From Brachynemurus nebulosus (Eukaryota; Arthropoda; Insecta; Neuroptera; Myrmeleontidae), in contig JAPWDM010000008.1 of assembly GCA_035578155.1 (NCBI GenBank), positions 22,716,598 to 22,780,597 of the forward strand: DNA of 64,000 nt, given 5' to 3'. The notes under the pieces were generated by a model. It was not told the DNA's origin and made no database searches. It saw only the letters and a program-made list of their open reading frames with translations. Positions 1 through 12,549 of this stretch are shown here, one piece after another (position 1 is the first letter of the stretch; every line of letters begins with the position of its first letter). The position numbers and the translations under genes are program-made.

Positions 1-8
1 GAATCATT

Positions 9-671
9 GGGTGTGTTTATTTTAATGCAACGTTTCAAAAGGTTGTAAAACATATATGACGCAAGAAAACATATTATGGTGCATGATTTTTACGCATGTG
101 CGAACGTTTTATTTCGGCTGGACACAACTGTTGCAAATGTTGCAAAACAAAAAAACAACCTCTGTTGTAAATAAAGAAAATCTTAATAGTTTTTTATTTT
201 ATTTTTTTTTATTAATTAAATAACATTAAAATTTTAGGAAAATGAACAATTTGTATGATGTTATAATAGACGAATACGTCTATCTTGATGTTATAATAGA
301 CGAATATGTCTATCAAATCTTGATTTCCGCTGACAATAAACTTTTCGTATTTATTATTATTATTATTTACTAGATAATATGTTTTCAAAAAAACACAGTT
401 ATGGGACATTATTTATTTGAAATCCGATGGTAAAATTATCTGTAAAATGAATAAATAAACGCCGTAATTGAATCATACGGTAACAACAATGATAGCTAAC
501 CTAGCTAACTATACACGTGATACACGTGCGTTAGACACGCACTATGTACCCTATGTACTTCATGTACATATGTAAATGACGTCAAAGCTATTTGCAACAG
601 TTCTGTCCCGCCTAAGTGAACATAAAACATGTTTTTATGGTGTAAAACGTTGCATTAAAATAAACACACCC
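9..671. mobile_element. MITE with 27-bp perfect terminal inverted repeats
   Basis: Positions 9-35 (beginning GGGTGTGTTTATTTTAATGC) are the exact reverse complement of 645-671. Both sides are flanked by ATT, a possible 3-bp target duplication of PIF/Harbinger size. No coding capacity is visible, so this is a non-autonomous element of about 660 bp. The superfamily is inference; the TIRs are seen directly. Confidence 0.75.
257..313. repeat. 30-bp tandem duplication inside the first MITE
   Basis: A 30-bp unit beginning GATGTTATAATAGACGAATA occurs almost twice in a row, with one T/C difference in the second unit. Confidence 0.8.
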
Positions 672-744
672 ATTCGCTTACAGCTTGTTTTAAAGGAATA
701 ACATCGTATGTTGTCTGTTTTTCTAATTATGTAACTTTTTAAAC

Positions 745-1613
745 TTAAGGATGATACCCAGTCAAATCGAGTACTACATCCAAAATTTTTTGAAAATTAA
801 TCATAATGTTAAATTATTACTAGAAACACTTATTTTATGAATTAAGATGTGTACTGTATAAGAAATTATATCAATTAATAATTTTTTTTCTATAAAGATT
901 TAATTTGACTATGGTTGCCGTTGGATTTAGCAGCTATTAGAAGTTATTAACTTATTATCCTGACCACTGATATACAATCCTGACAGCTAACGTATAGAGT
1001 ATGTTCCATTTAGAAAACACTGTGTGACACAATGAATTTTCTTTTTTTTCACAAAAAAACAAATATTTTTAAAAATTTTATTGCAAAACTAATCTTTTAA
1101 TTGCACCTAAAAGTAATTAAAAGGTTAAAATTTAAAAAAATTAGTCTTTTGTGCAAAAAGAAAATGCACTGTGTCGTCTGTATTTCCTAAATGGAAAACT
1201 CTCATTATATGTTTTACCACATTTTTCGTCGAAAATGGCGGGCACAGTTTTTTAAAATAGTGTCAAAACCATGTGGTTGCGGCTTTTAATTTTTACGAAA
1301 AAGATAGGTCGGTGGGATCGGTTTTTTTTTTCATTAAAAAATAATACAAAGTAGGTATAAGGTTCATAAAAACTATTTTTTTTTTCATGTAAGTTGGATA
1401 AAATATGATCAATTTTATAAATTTATTCGTACCTAAGCTACTTCCGGTTCAAACAACACACGATAAATGAGAATATTAACATTAATTATTTCGTTTAATT
1501 TGTCCGTGACATACAATTTTCTTTTTGCAGATGCAGAATCGTCTATTGTTTAACATATTTCAAACTAAATGGAAAAAGATGGAATTTTCTTTTCGGGTAT
1601 CATCCATCCTTAA
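745..1613. mobile_element. Repeat element with TTAAGGATGATAC-type ends
   Basis: The left end (TTAAGGATGATACCC at about 746) is inverted at the right end near 1595-1613, with a 4-bp insertion there. The right 190 bp recur in inverted orientation at about 14415-14640, including a segment beginning CTACTTCCGGTTCAAAC. No ORF is visible. A second inverted structure is nested at 1005-1195. The family is unknown to me. Confidence 0.5.
1005..1195. repeat. Small inverted repeat related to the 39-kb tandem pair
   Basis: TCCATTTAGAAAACACTGTG at 1005 pairs with the segment ending at 1195. The same motif (CACTGTGTCGTCTG then a CTAAATGGA block) recurs at about 39220-39250 and 39550-39580, so this is a dispersed family. 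Confidence 0.55.
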
Positions 1614-1969
1614 AATAGAAAAAAATATGAAGTGTGTCGTATCCATGTTCCTGCCACTTGTTTTCAAGGACGAACCTTAATATCACAGTTCGCTACGTGG
1701 CGCTAATGGTATTTGGGGCATACTAAATAGAGTTGGGACTAGTGAGCATTTTTCATCAAATAAATATCAAAAGTAATAATCATAATATGATTGAGTACAA
1801 AAGTATCGTCACCAAGTTATATGTTAACGAAGAATTAAATTTTTTTAATTTAATTAATCTTTCTAGGTTGAATTAAACTATTTTTCTAAACATTAAACTA
1901 GCTACTAATAGTTCATAATGTACAAAATCATATATTATATAACTACAAAATCATATATGTAGTATACCT

Positions 1970-3133
1970 ATATTGTTAGCAATTTGCATTTTTGGTCGCA
2001 AACATTAAGGTGCAGACCAAGCGGCCAAACTACTGTTAAATAGTTAGTATCCCGCTTGTCGCCAAAAAGTTACGTCACAAAAATGGGAGGAGCTTCCCCA
2101 CTTTCTATGGTGATATACATATTTTGAGTTTGTATCTGTACGTGTGCTGTAGTGGATATTTGTATGTGTAATATTCCGTACATATGTATAGCTCGGTCAC
2201 TGGAGGGAGATGATACATATACCATACCTACACACTCGGCAATAGTACGTATACATAATGCTGGTGTAATACGTATGTACTCTAGGCTTACGTATTCATT
2301 GTATTACATTGTTGCAACAATCAACATCCGAACTGCTACAAGCGTTGTGGACGACTGAACCACCTAAGCCGTGTCGGGCTCAATCTGGACTCATCACAAG
2401 TTACAATTTTCTACACTTACGCTGACCACTTGGTGCAGACGATATCACTCTCTCTTTCTATTTAGTGTACCTATTTTCATTGTCCGCATGCGCTGGCAAT
2501 TTAAAAAATGCCTCCATTTTAACCACTTAGGTTTTCATTATTAAGTACGAGTATAAATTACAAAGTAAATTTTAATAAGCGATAAATGTGTTTATTTATT
2601 ATTTAAGTAAATAAAATTGTCATTCGTGAGTTAAAAATTCAAACAATAAAATATTAAAAATATGAATGAGTTTATTTATTATTTTTCATGTGAACCGCTA
2701 GACATGCGCAGAACAAAAATGGTACACTATTTTTGTATTGTCTGTCTCTCTTTGTTGGCGACCAATTCCTCTCATAGGCTAGATACGTTGCTGTTGCTAG
2801 CTATATATGTATACTACATATATGACAAAAATAGTATACCATTTCTATTCTGCGCAAGTCTAGCGGTTATTGTTTGAATTTTAAGTCGTGAATGACAATT
2901 TTATTTATCCAAATAATAAATAAACACATTTATTGCTTATTAAATAAAACTTACTTTGTCATTTATACTCGTACTTGATAATGGCAACCTACGTGGCTAA
3001 AATGGAGGCATTTTTTAAATTGCCAGCGCATGCGAACGATTAAAATAGGTACACTAAATAGAAAGAGAGAGTAATATCGTCTGCACTCTAATGTTTGCGA
3101 CCAAAAATGCAAATTGTTAATTGATAGCAATAT
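1970..3133. mobile_element. Foldback (long palindromic) element, interrupted by a hAT MITE
   Basis: The left arm (about 1973-2017 then 2433-2650) and right arm (about 2870-3125) are inverted copies with only scattered differences; both contain TTTGCATTTTTGGTCGCAAA and GCATGCGCTGGCAATTT. The centre (2690-2870) holds a second, nested inverted repeat around CTAGACATGCGCAGAA. ORFs inside are not conserved-looking. The left arm is split by the element at 2018-2432. Confidence 0.75.
2018..2432. mobile_element. hAT-type MITE with 8-bp target duplication GTGCAGAC
   Basis: The element is bounded by GTGCAGAC at 2010-2017 and again at 2433-2440. Its ends are CAAGCGGCCA and, inverted, CAAGTGGTCA. Removing it restores the uninterrupted left arm of the surrounding foldback element, which independently confirms the insertion. 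The 8-bp duplication and C-A-rich start are typical of hAT. No transposase is present. Confidence 0.85.
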
Positions 3134-3141
3134 TTGAGCAC

Positions 3142-3400
3142 CAAGGGGTCAAACTACTAGTATGATAGTTAGCATTCCGACTGTAATCAGAATTTTACGT
3201 CATCAGACTTGGCAGAGAGGTGGAAGGTTATATACGTATTTAGAGTTTGTCTTGGTATGTGTAAGGTAGTGGATGTTTGTGTGTGTAATACTCTGTATAT
3301 ATGTAGCGGTGGTCAAAGGTGGGAATGCATACGTACAGTGGCCATCCAATGGTACGTACTCCGATTTTACGTAGTGACGTCAGCGATTTAGTGGGGTTCT
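3142..3400 (+). mobile_element. Partial copy of a hAT-like repeat (CAAGGGGTC family)
   Basis: It starts CAAGGGGTCAAACTACTAG, close to the start of the MITE at 2018, and shares long stretches with 20460-20690 (a GACTTGGC(A/T)GAGAGGTGG stretch, then GTGTAAGGTAGTGGATG). Its tail CCGATTTTACGTAGTGACGT recurs at about 15058. No right end with a matching TSD was found, so the copy is partial or carries the HSE array inside it. Confidence 0.55.
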
Positions 3401-3591
3401 CCTCTCACAGATATGTTGTTGTTTGTCTGTGTTGGTGAAAATTTATGTACCAAGCCCGAGTCAGGGCCGTAGGTAATATTGTCTGAGGGTCTCGTAGCCT
3501 TTAAAAATTTTTAAATTTCACTGGAGATATATATGCACATATTCTGTATACGTAATATGCAAAATGCAAATGCAAAATGAGTAACGTAAAA

Positions 3592-4330
3592 TTCTAGAAT
3601 ATTCTAATCATCAACTAGCAGAGATATCAAAAAACAAACTTCACCGTTGAATTGGTCATTAAAAATGAGATTAATCAGTGTAGTTTGACAAAAATTCTAG
3701 AATGTTCTATTTGTCAACTAGCAAAGATACTGAAAAATCAATTGTACCATTTAATTGTCCATTAAAAAAGAGGTCAAATTACACATTTTGACAAATGTTC
3801 TGGAATATTCTATTCGTCAACAAGCAAAGATATTCAAAAACAAACGTCGCCATTGTATTGAGTGCCAAAAAAGAGATCAAATAACATATTTTGAGAAATG
3901 TTCTAGAATATTCTATTTGTCAACCAACAAAGATATTGGAAAATCTACTGCATCACTTAATTGTCCAACCGAAATTAAATTAATGTAAACCAAATGTCCG
4001 ATTTTGACAAACAATTTTTGCTATCTGACGAATAGAATATTCTAGAACATTTATGAAAATGTGCTATTCCGTCTTTTATTCGATGACCAATTAAATGGTA
4101 CAATCGATTTTTCGATATCTTTGTTAGTTGGCGAATAGAACATTCTAGAATTTTTGTCAAAATGCGCTGCTTAATCTAATTTTTAGTGCGCAATTCAATA
4201 GTGAAGTTTGTTTTTTGGTATCTTTGCCAGTTCACGAGTAGAATATTCTAGAATTTTTGTCAGCTTCCGCTATTTGGCGTCTTTTACGCTCATGAATGCG
4301 ATAGTGAAGTTGATTTTTGGACAGTTTTCT
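3592..4330. repeat. Inverted array of 103-bp monomers, each with a heat-shock element
   Basis: Four direct monomers start at 3592, 3695, 3798 and 3901 (spacing exactly 103). After a turn-around near 4004-4034, three inverted monomers follow with their motif at 4035-4047, 4138-4150 and 4241-4253, again 103 apart. Each contains a perfect three-unit HSE, TTCnnGAAnnTTC or its complement. Between motifs the monomers share 'GTCAAC.AGCAAAGATA' and an AATTG-rich segment but differ at many sites, so the motif is better kept than the rest. The array follows a hAT-like repeat tail. Binding by HSF is inferred from the consensus only. Confidence 0.85.
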
Positions 4331-4499
4331 AAAAGTTGTCACTCATATTCATTAGTATAACATTCGATTTCCTTTGTCTACACAACCGAATTTTAAGTGT
4401 AAATTGTCTCTTAAGATAATATTGTTTTAAATAAGTTCAGATAAATAATATTTACCAACCCCCCAAAACAAAAGTTTACCGACGCCCCTGATCTTCCGA

Positions 4500-4760
4500 T
4501 TTTACGTACTTCCCCTTAAATTTGCACCGACCACTACGTAAAATTGGATTTGTGGTGTATACCCGAACAACCATATGCATGTACCTGCTACTAATGATGT
4601 AACAATGAACAGCCACCACTGTGGCCATGACTTAACAATGAATGTGTACGCTTGAAGAGCCGATGGACGACTAATCGGTAAGCAGTACAAATTGCTACTT
4701 ATTGCAACTTTCGGATCACACTTTTTGTATGTAAGCTTGATCTGTCTCATCTGGTGTGCA
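4500..4760. repeat. Dispersed repeat, second copy at about 35235-35435
   Basis: About 200 bp, including CATGTACCTGCTACTA and AAGAGCCGATGGACGACTAA, is shared with 35245-35432 in the same orientation at roughly 93% by eye. No TIR was recognised and the short reading frames are not conserved. Confidence 0.6.
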
Positions 4761-5086
4761 CACATACATTACCTAAATATGGCCGACTCTTCTTTGACAA
4801 ATCAACAATAAATAAATATATTTACTCACTTAAAGAAAGATATCCCTTTATTTTTAGTATTTTCTTTCATTGATACGTTTCTACAAGTTGGTACAATACA
4901 CTTCATGTTTTTTTTTTTTTATTTAAACTTCACTGATTAATTAAAAAATCAAAAGTACAAAATCCGAAGTGTGCACGAACCCACTCGACATTCGACAACG
5001 ACTCCGTAGGCCGTAACAACTGAATAAGAAACTGCGTATGCTGGGTATGCTGCGTATCAACCACACAAAGCCACACTGCCATCCAC
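4761..5086. other. AT-rich intergenic sequence
   Basis: I see no gene, RNA or clear repeat boundary here. Confidence 0.5.
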
Positions 5087-5210
5087 AATTTTTAGCGAAT
5101 TTCGAAAACTCGAAATTCAGCTATTACAGTAGGTCTCATGACGCAATCTGAGCCCGGGACTATGGCAGAAATGTGTTTTGAGTTCCCTAGAATACGAAAA
5201 TTATATTCAC

Positions 5211-5536
5211 CATAGAACACTAGAAGCCAACTAACATAAAAAAAGTGAAATTCGCTTGGAGTCATTTGTAAGCCAGTCACAGCTTAAGGCATTAGTCCGT
5301 CAGTAGTCGTCGTCGAGTCAACACACCATTATATTAACAATATACCCATTGTTAGTTGAGCACGTTGAACAGCTCTCTCTGGTAATACGTGTGATGTGAT
5401 TGTATGCGTGTATACACATACTACTACAAAAAACCAAACTAATACACTGCAAACAGTGTGTATGTACACAAACAGACTACGTCACAAACTCATTACAAGT
5501 GGAACAGAGGCAAAGCCAATCTAGTTTGTCCCCTTG
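5211..5536. mobile_element. hAT-type MITE with 8-bp target duplication ATATTCAC
   Basis: ATATTCAC occurs at 5203-5210 and at 5537-5544. The right end reads, inverted, CAAGGGGACAAACTAG, matching the CAAGGGGTCAAACTAC family. Removal restores the Helentron-like sequence seen intact at 27930. No transposase. Confidence 0.8.
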
Positions 5537-5548
5537 ATATTCACTAAA

Positions 5549-5550
<2 letters not shown>

Positions 5551-5642
<92 letters not shown>
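5551..5642. repeat. (TA)n microsatellite
   Basis: About 46 uninterrupted TA dinucleotides, at the conserved position for a TA tract in the Helentron-like family. Confidence 0.95.
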
Positions 5643-5646
<4 letters not shown>

Positions 5647-5698
5647 GTACGTATATGTATAGATATACATTACGTTATGTAAGGTATATATATATATA

Positions 5699-8600
5699 GT
5701 TTATCCCAGTTAAACTCACGCATGACTCATTCAAAAAATAATTTTCTTAATAAAGTAATGAGACGTGTGTCGTAGCTTTTAACACATTAAGAAATATAAC
5801 AGCCAATGAGAATGATATAATAATAACCAATTGAACATGACATCTGGTGGTAGAAAATACTACTTATTTCAAAATTAACATTTGGAGATTAAATATTTAA
5901 TTGGGAAATTTATTATTTATTATTATTATTATTAAGAATTATAATAACAACCACGAAATTCATGTAAAAATAATGTATTTTATTTTATTTAATATTAACT
6001 ATTCGTGTTAAAAATATTAAATAAATAAAACATACGTATTACATTTATGTAATACATTTCCAAAATTTTCTATTGTATCGTCATGCTATTATTTAAAAAT
6101 ATAATAGCTTTAATGTTTAAATTTTTCAACATATCAATAGGTAACGAATTCTTTATTAAAAATTACTTGTATAATTAAACTTTTAGCATATAATGTAAAA
6201 AAATTAAGGGTTTTCCCTCTTGTTCTATTGCCCTGTTAATTTGCATTGCTGACCCCTTAAAAGGACATTTTATTTCTAAACAACTACTTCAGAAACAATT
6301 CTATCACGTCAGAAGGTCAACCGCGAATTTTGTTTATTTGAATATTTGCTTATCATTTGGAAAAGCTTTTAACAAAATTGTCATTTTTTAAAATGATTAA
6401 ATTTTAATAATAGAAAAAACGTAATATAATAGAAATATTTAGTTTTTATAATTTAAAATTGAATTATTTTTGTAATAGAAATCAAGGATTAAAAAAAAAA
6501 ATAAAAAATAGTCGTTAGTTTTTCTTTAATTATACATATATAATGATTATGGAATGATACATAGAATTTTTTTTATAGAGATTTACAAATTACAGTATTT
6601 ACAAAATACAGTTTGTCATCGTTTGTTTATCATGTTTAATTTTCTGAATTTTCATCATTAGAAGATTCTCCGGAATCATTTCCAACATCTATTACTACAG
6701 GTTGTTGGTGGGAATCAACTATCTTTATTACATCCCATCAACGCATCATATTTTCCTCCGCCTTTTTTATACATTTCTTCCAATATTCTGCGTCTATGCG
6801 ACCTAGTGCTTTTTGCCACATCTCTAAAACCTTACCATCACTGTAACCCTCACTACCAATATTTTTGTTATAATATTCTTTACAATTGGCCCATATTAAT
6901 TCAATAGCATTGAGTTCTGGATGGTAAGGTGGAAGCCTTAATACTTCATGACCATTTTCTTTGGTCAATTCGTCAATTTCGTACTTTTTTTCTACACATG
7001 ACGCATGTTGTTTTGCCAGTTGGAACAATTCCATTTTTAACATGTCTTTATCATGGGGAATGTTTTTTTCTTCTAAATACTTTTGTAATTCGCCTTTTGT
7101 CCAGCTGGACGTTGGATTTTTTCAATTAAACGGGAATGATACCTCGCATTGTCCATGATAAAGACAGTTTTACTAGTTAGGCAAGGCAAAACTTTCTCGA
7201 CGAACCACTTTTTATAATTGTCTGCGTTCATATTGTCATGGTAATCAAATGATTTAGATATTGCTGTAAACACTAGTGACGCAGTCGGCAGAAAACCATC
7301 TTCTCCTCCACAATGCACTACGATGTATCTAATAACAAAAGAAAATTTATCAAAACTTGTTTAAGTAAAAAAATACGTACTGTAATTTTAAAATCTCAAA
7401 TTTATCATCTTCAGAACTCTGATAAACAAATAAATATTGTGCTAAGAATAGCAAGGTTTCATTAGATGTTTTGGGTAGGGAATCTTAAAAACGTGTATGT
7501 ACAAATTTTAATTTTTTATGAAACTCACCGCTTCCCTTCACCCAGAGGCTTGTTTGGTAAACTCTGGATATTTTTATCATGCCATGTTTTCCTGGACGAT
7601 CCTCGTTGAAATATCCAAGTTTCGTCTTGAAATAAAAATTTCCAGCCTTCTTCCTTTAATTTAAAATATCTCCGTAAGAAACGTGCTCTATCAACAGCGA
7701 TATGTTCTTTTTCTTTTAAACCACGTTTTGGGTCATCTACTGAAAATTCAAATCCTATTTTATGTAAAAGTCTCCATAGACTACTTCTGGAGAATTCGAA
7801 AATTTCTCGATTTTTTAATTCCTTCTGAAGGATATCCAATGTCACATGAAGCCCTAAAAATAAAATAATATTTACACCAATTACGAGTAAACTTTACGAT
7901 TACAAATCTTCTAAAATTTGTATAAGAACTTTAGAAGTGTCATAATAAGTTACACTTTGTAGAAAGTACAAATACGACGTGAGTGTTTCACACTTAGCAC
8001 AAGAAACAGCAAGATAATAATAATAAAAGGTTTGATTAACAAAAATATGTAAAATGTAATGGTTACATACGTTTGGAATGCAGTTCATAGATCAGCCGTG
8101 AAACTGTATCTTTTGTAAAATTGTCGACCTCAGTCGATTTCAAAGCTAAACGAGACCTCTTTCTTGGAGGAGAACTTAATCTATTTCCACCTGCTGCTTT
8201 CTTCTAAGTTTTGACTTTTGTAACCGCATATTCACTAACGCCACAAGCTTCTGCTGTCCTCTAAAACGTTTAATTAAATAAAATGTAATAAGACATTAGT
8301 TAGTAAATTGTGTTTGACAATTAAAATAAATGTCAATATATTTACCTGTCGAACTGATTCCAGTGGTAATCTCGTTCTTTTTCGAAATATGAATGAACAT
8401 TCCAAACCATCTCTTTAGACTGACTCTTTAACTGTTTTTTTTTTTTTAAACTCATTTTAATAATATAAAGAGGTATCCCTCACTAAATCGAATGAGTGAA
8501 CAAAATTAAATAAACTACTATAAATTAAAAAAAACGAAATACAAAAAAATATAACCTCACTTATGAACGACAACTAAAATATGAAAAAATTAATAACTAT

Positions 8601-9217
8601 GATAATAATATTAATGAGGATACAATAAATAACAAAAAGAAATAAAGAGAATAATTAAACTAAACGTAAATAATATAAAAATAAGACTATATTCTAAAAA
8701 ACACGTATAAAATATTAAAAATTGTTAAAGACGCGAAGTGTACTTAAGACGTTTGACGTAAACCGCGTTAACTGTATATGTAACCTATGTAACTGTATGT
8801 AACCAATAGAAAACCAGATAAACAATTACTAAATAAGGGCTGCCAACCCATTTATTTTATATATATTTTATAGTAAATTTGATCGAAATCATCTTTCAAC
8901 TATATTTTATAGTAAATTTAGATAATTTATAATAATATTAAATAATAAATAGATTTCATTTTGTTTAATTTCTTATGAAAACTAACCATTATACATAATT
9001 TTAGTAAAATTTATTTCCTAAGGTTATAGCAGTTTATTTTGAATCAAAATAATATGACATACTTTTTTGAAATCTCCTATCCTGTAACATTGGGACATTC
9101 TTTTCTATATTTATCTTTGTTGTGTACGTTACGTAAATAATAAACTGAAATAGGAAATTTTAATACAATCCTTTTTAAACTTTTTAGCATGAGTCATGCG
9201 TGAGTTTAACTGGGATA

Positions 9218-9220
<3 letters not shown>
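5699..9220 (-). mobile_element. 3.5-kb Tc1/mariner-superfamily transposon
   Basis: The left TIR (5699-5730, starting GTTTATCCCAGTTAAACTCA) and right TIR (9189-9220) are perfect 32-bp inverted repeats, flanked by TA on both sides as expected for IS630/Tc1/mariner insertion. The target was a (TA)n tract. It carries one transposase gene on the minus strand (6636-8455) with three apparent introns and three disabling lesions. Roughly 0.9 kb on the left and 0.75 kb on the right are AT-rich non-coding sequence. Confidence 0.9.
6636..8455 (-). pseudogene. Tc1/mariner-like DDE transposase, four exons, disabled
   Basis: On the minus strand the gene reads as four exons: 8455-8346 (ATG, lysine-rich start), 8258-8071, 7853-7529 and 7328-6636. 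Each junction has GT/AG and keeps phase, giving about 438 codons. Exon 3 holds the first catalytic D in FQDETWIF; exon 4 holds the second in IMDNARYHS and the E in LPPYHPELNAIELIW. That is the DDE order of IS630/Tc1/mariner (DDE_3) enzymes, which cut and join element ends in the nucleus. About 83 residues lie between the second D and the E, far more than the 34 of Tc1, resembling the reported DD82E group. The C-terminus is acidic and serine-rich. Three lesions are visible: an in-frame TAG at 8204-8206, a one-base deletion near 7107, and a TGA at 6738-6740 before the acidic tail. Assignment is firm; the subgroup is inferred. Confidence 0.85.

Positions 9221-9303
<83 letters not shown>
9221..9303. 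repeat. (TA)n microsatellite, right flank of the transposon
   Basis: About 41 TA units directly abut the right TIR, showing that the transposon landed inside a TA tract. Confidence 0.95.
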
Positions 9304-9310
<7 letters not shown>

Positions 9311-9311
9311 G

Positions 9312-9465
9312 AGGTGAGTTTTCTGAGAGTTGCCATTTTTATTAGAGCCAAACCGTTGGTTTAGTCGAAAAATTGTTCAAATAAGAGTTGTAGATATCGA
9401 CGGGGGCAACCAATTGGTGTAATCAGGAGCTTTGTAGCTCTTATGGTTTTCGAGCTATGATACAA
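9312..9465 (-). repeat. Partial copy of the MITE at 61208-61625
   Basis: GTGAGTTTTCTGAGAGTTGC and the next about 140 bp (through TATCGACGGGGGCAACC) are the inverse of 61495-61625. Only one end of the MITE is present here. Confidence 0.6.
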
Positions 9466-9694
9466 ACTTACCTTTTTTTAAATGGAATAGTATACTTATT
9501 TGTTGATAAAAATTATTCAATAAAGCAACAGAAACAAAAATAAAAAAATAAAAATACATCAATTGTATCATAAAACATGTGTTTCAAATAATTAATTTAT
9601 GAACTATTGTGAGTCAGTGGACATGTGTGTCTTTACAGTATGTGAAATTTCTCAGTCATAAATATTCCATATAGATATTCCATATATATTTTGA

Positions 9695-9848
<154 letters not shown>

Positions 9849-10489
9849 TGCCACGATAACTCTCGAACGAAACGTCTAATGCTTATGAAATTTTGTGTGC
9901 GGACTGGATTCTGAATTCGCTCGGCTAAGTTCGTTAGCCAGACACGTCGGATGCCCAGAAGTAGGTTTTTTGGCCATTTTTTATCATTCGATCCTATCAT
10001 AAGACAGTTCGATTTTTACATCGTTGAAAAGGAAAAAAAAATTATGAAGAAAATATTCTTATAATTTCCTTTCTATTTTAAGTATTTTTCGAGAAAATGT
10101 AAATTTTCACCATTATATTATTAGTTTTCTTTCTTTGTTAGTCTAATAAGTAATTTATATTTATATCTCAGTTCTTTATGAAGTATAAAAATATTTCACT
10201 TTTTTATTAAAGAATTTTGTAAGAACAAGTAAAGTCTATTCACATACATGTGTTATAACACACATACATGTATAGAGTTTTGTTTCTCATTTATTGCATT
10301 ATAATTAGCATGGTTCTATCTCATGTTGAAAAATGTAAATTAAACAAATTTTCTAAGCTAATGTAATGAAGAATTTTTTTTTTTTTATTGAATTTTTAAG
10401 TAAACAAGAAATTGAAGATTATGTTATGATATATTATTAAACATGAAACAAAACAAAATATGTACAATGTACATATGTATGCACGGAAA

Positions 10490-11860
<1,371 letters not shown>

Positions 11861-11882
11861 CAGATGCTGCGACAGGGGTATT

Positions 11883-12283
11883 TTTATTTTCGACAGATTC
11901 TGTAAAAAATCAAAAAAGTAACCCTACAATTTTAAATGAGAAAAAGGCGGGAAAAACACCTCGCTATAGTGACGTCACAGTTTGAAGCAACTAAACTTTG
12001 ATTATATTCATAAAAAGTCAAAGTAAAAGCAAGTATTTATTTGAATTCTGGTCGATTATTATTACTATATATATAAGCTAATAGAAATATTCAAAAGAAA
12101 ACACAATTTTATCTTATCGATGAAAATTATCAAAATCGACATATCTAGCTACAAAATGTTACGTCATTTTCAACAAATGGCGCGTTTTCACTAATTTGAA
12201 TATTTGTTGAAAAATGGCGATTTTCAAAATAAAATTTCTAAATAGTTTTCAAATCTTTTTATGTTTCATCATTAAAATTGGAT
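11883..12283. other. AT-rich intergenic sequence
   Basis: No gene seen. There are short local inverted motifs around CAACAAATGGCGCGTTTT (about 12170). Confidence 0.5.
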
Positions 12284-12549
12284 ATATCGCGCGTTTTCTG
12301 TCTCAACCTCGTATCTGAAAAATACCAATTTTTGGACACACAAACAAAACGTATTTAAATCTGTTTAAATCTCTTTCATCACTGTGAACTTAAGATTTGT
12401 GCTAATTACACCCATTGATGTTTGCTACCTATATATATAAATATATATAGATAAGTATGTGTATTAATACAGTATTTAATATGATTTTTGTGTGTCCTAA
12501 AACATGTAGTTTTTGATATACAAGGTTGAGACAGAAAACGCGCGATATG
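12284..12549. mobile_element. MITE, ATATCGCGCG family, copy 1
   Basis: The left TIR (ATATCGCGCGTTTTCTGTCT onward) and right TIR ending ACGCGCGATATGT are inverted repeats of about 35 bp. The interior (AACTTAAGATTTGTGCTAAT, TGTCCTAAAACATG) matches the copy at 25614-25876. No ORF. Confidence 0.8.

Larger units (their letters stand above)
5087..5698 (+). mobile_element. 5' part of a Helentron-like element, with two insertions
   Basis: The start TTTTTAGCGAATTTCGAAAA matches the left ends at 27816 and 47358, and the following about 120 bp (GAGCCCGGGACTATGG, CCCTAGAATACGAAAAT) are homologous. The sequence resumes at 5537 with ATATTCACTAAAATTTATAT and a (TA)n tract, then a scrap of the 120-bp satellite (GATATACATTACGTTATGTA at about 5661). 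It is interrupted by a hAT MITE and bordered by the mariner-like element at 5699. Confidence 0.65.

Noticed and set aside
3592..4253. Regular 103-bp spacing considered as a CRISPR array
   Set aside because: The genome is eukaryotic, the repeats are diverged along their whole length, and the array inverts. It is a satellite.
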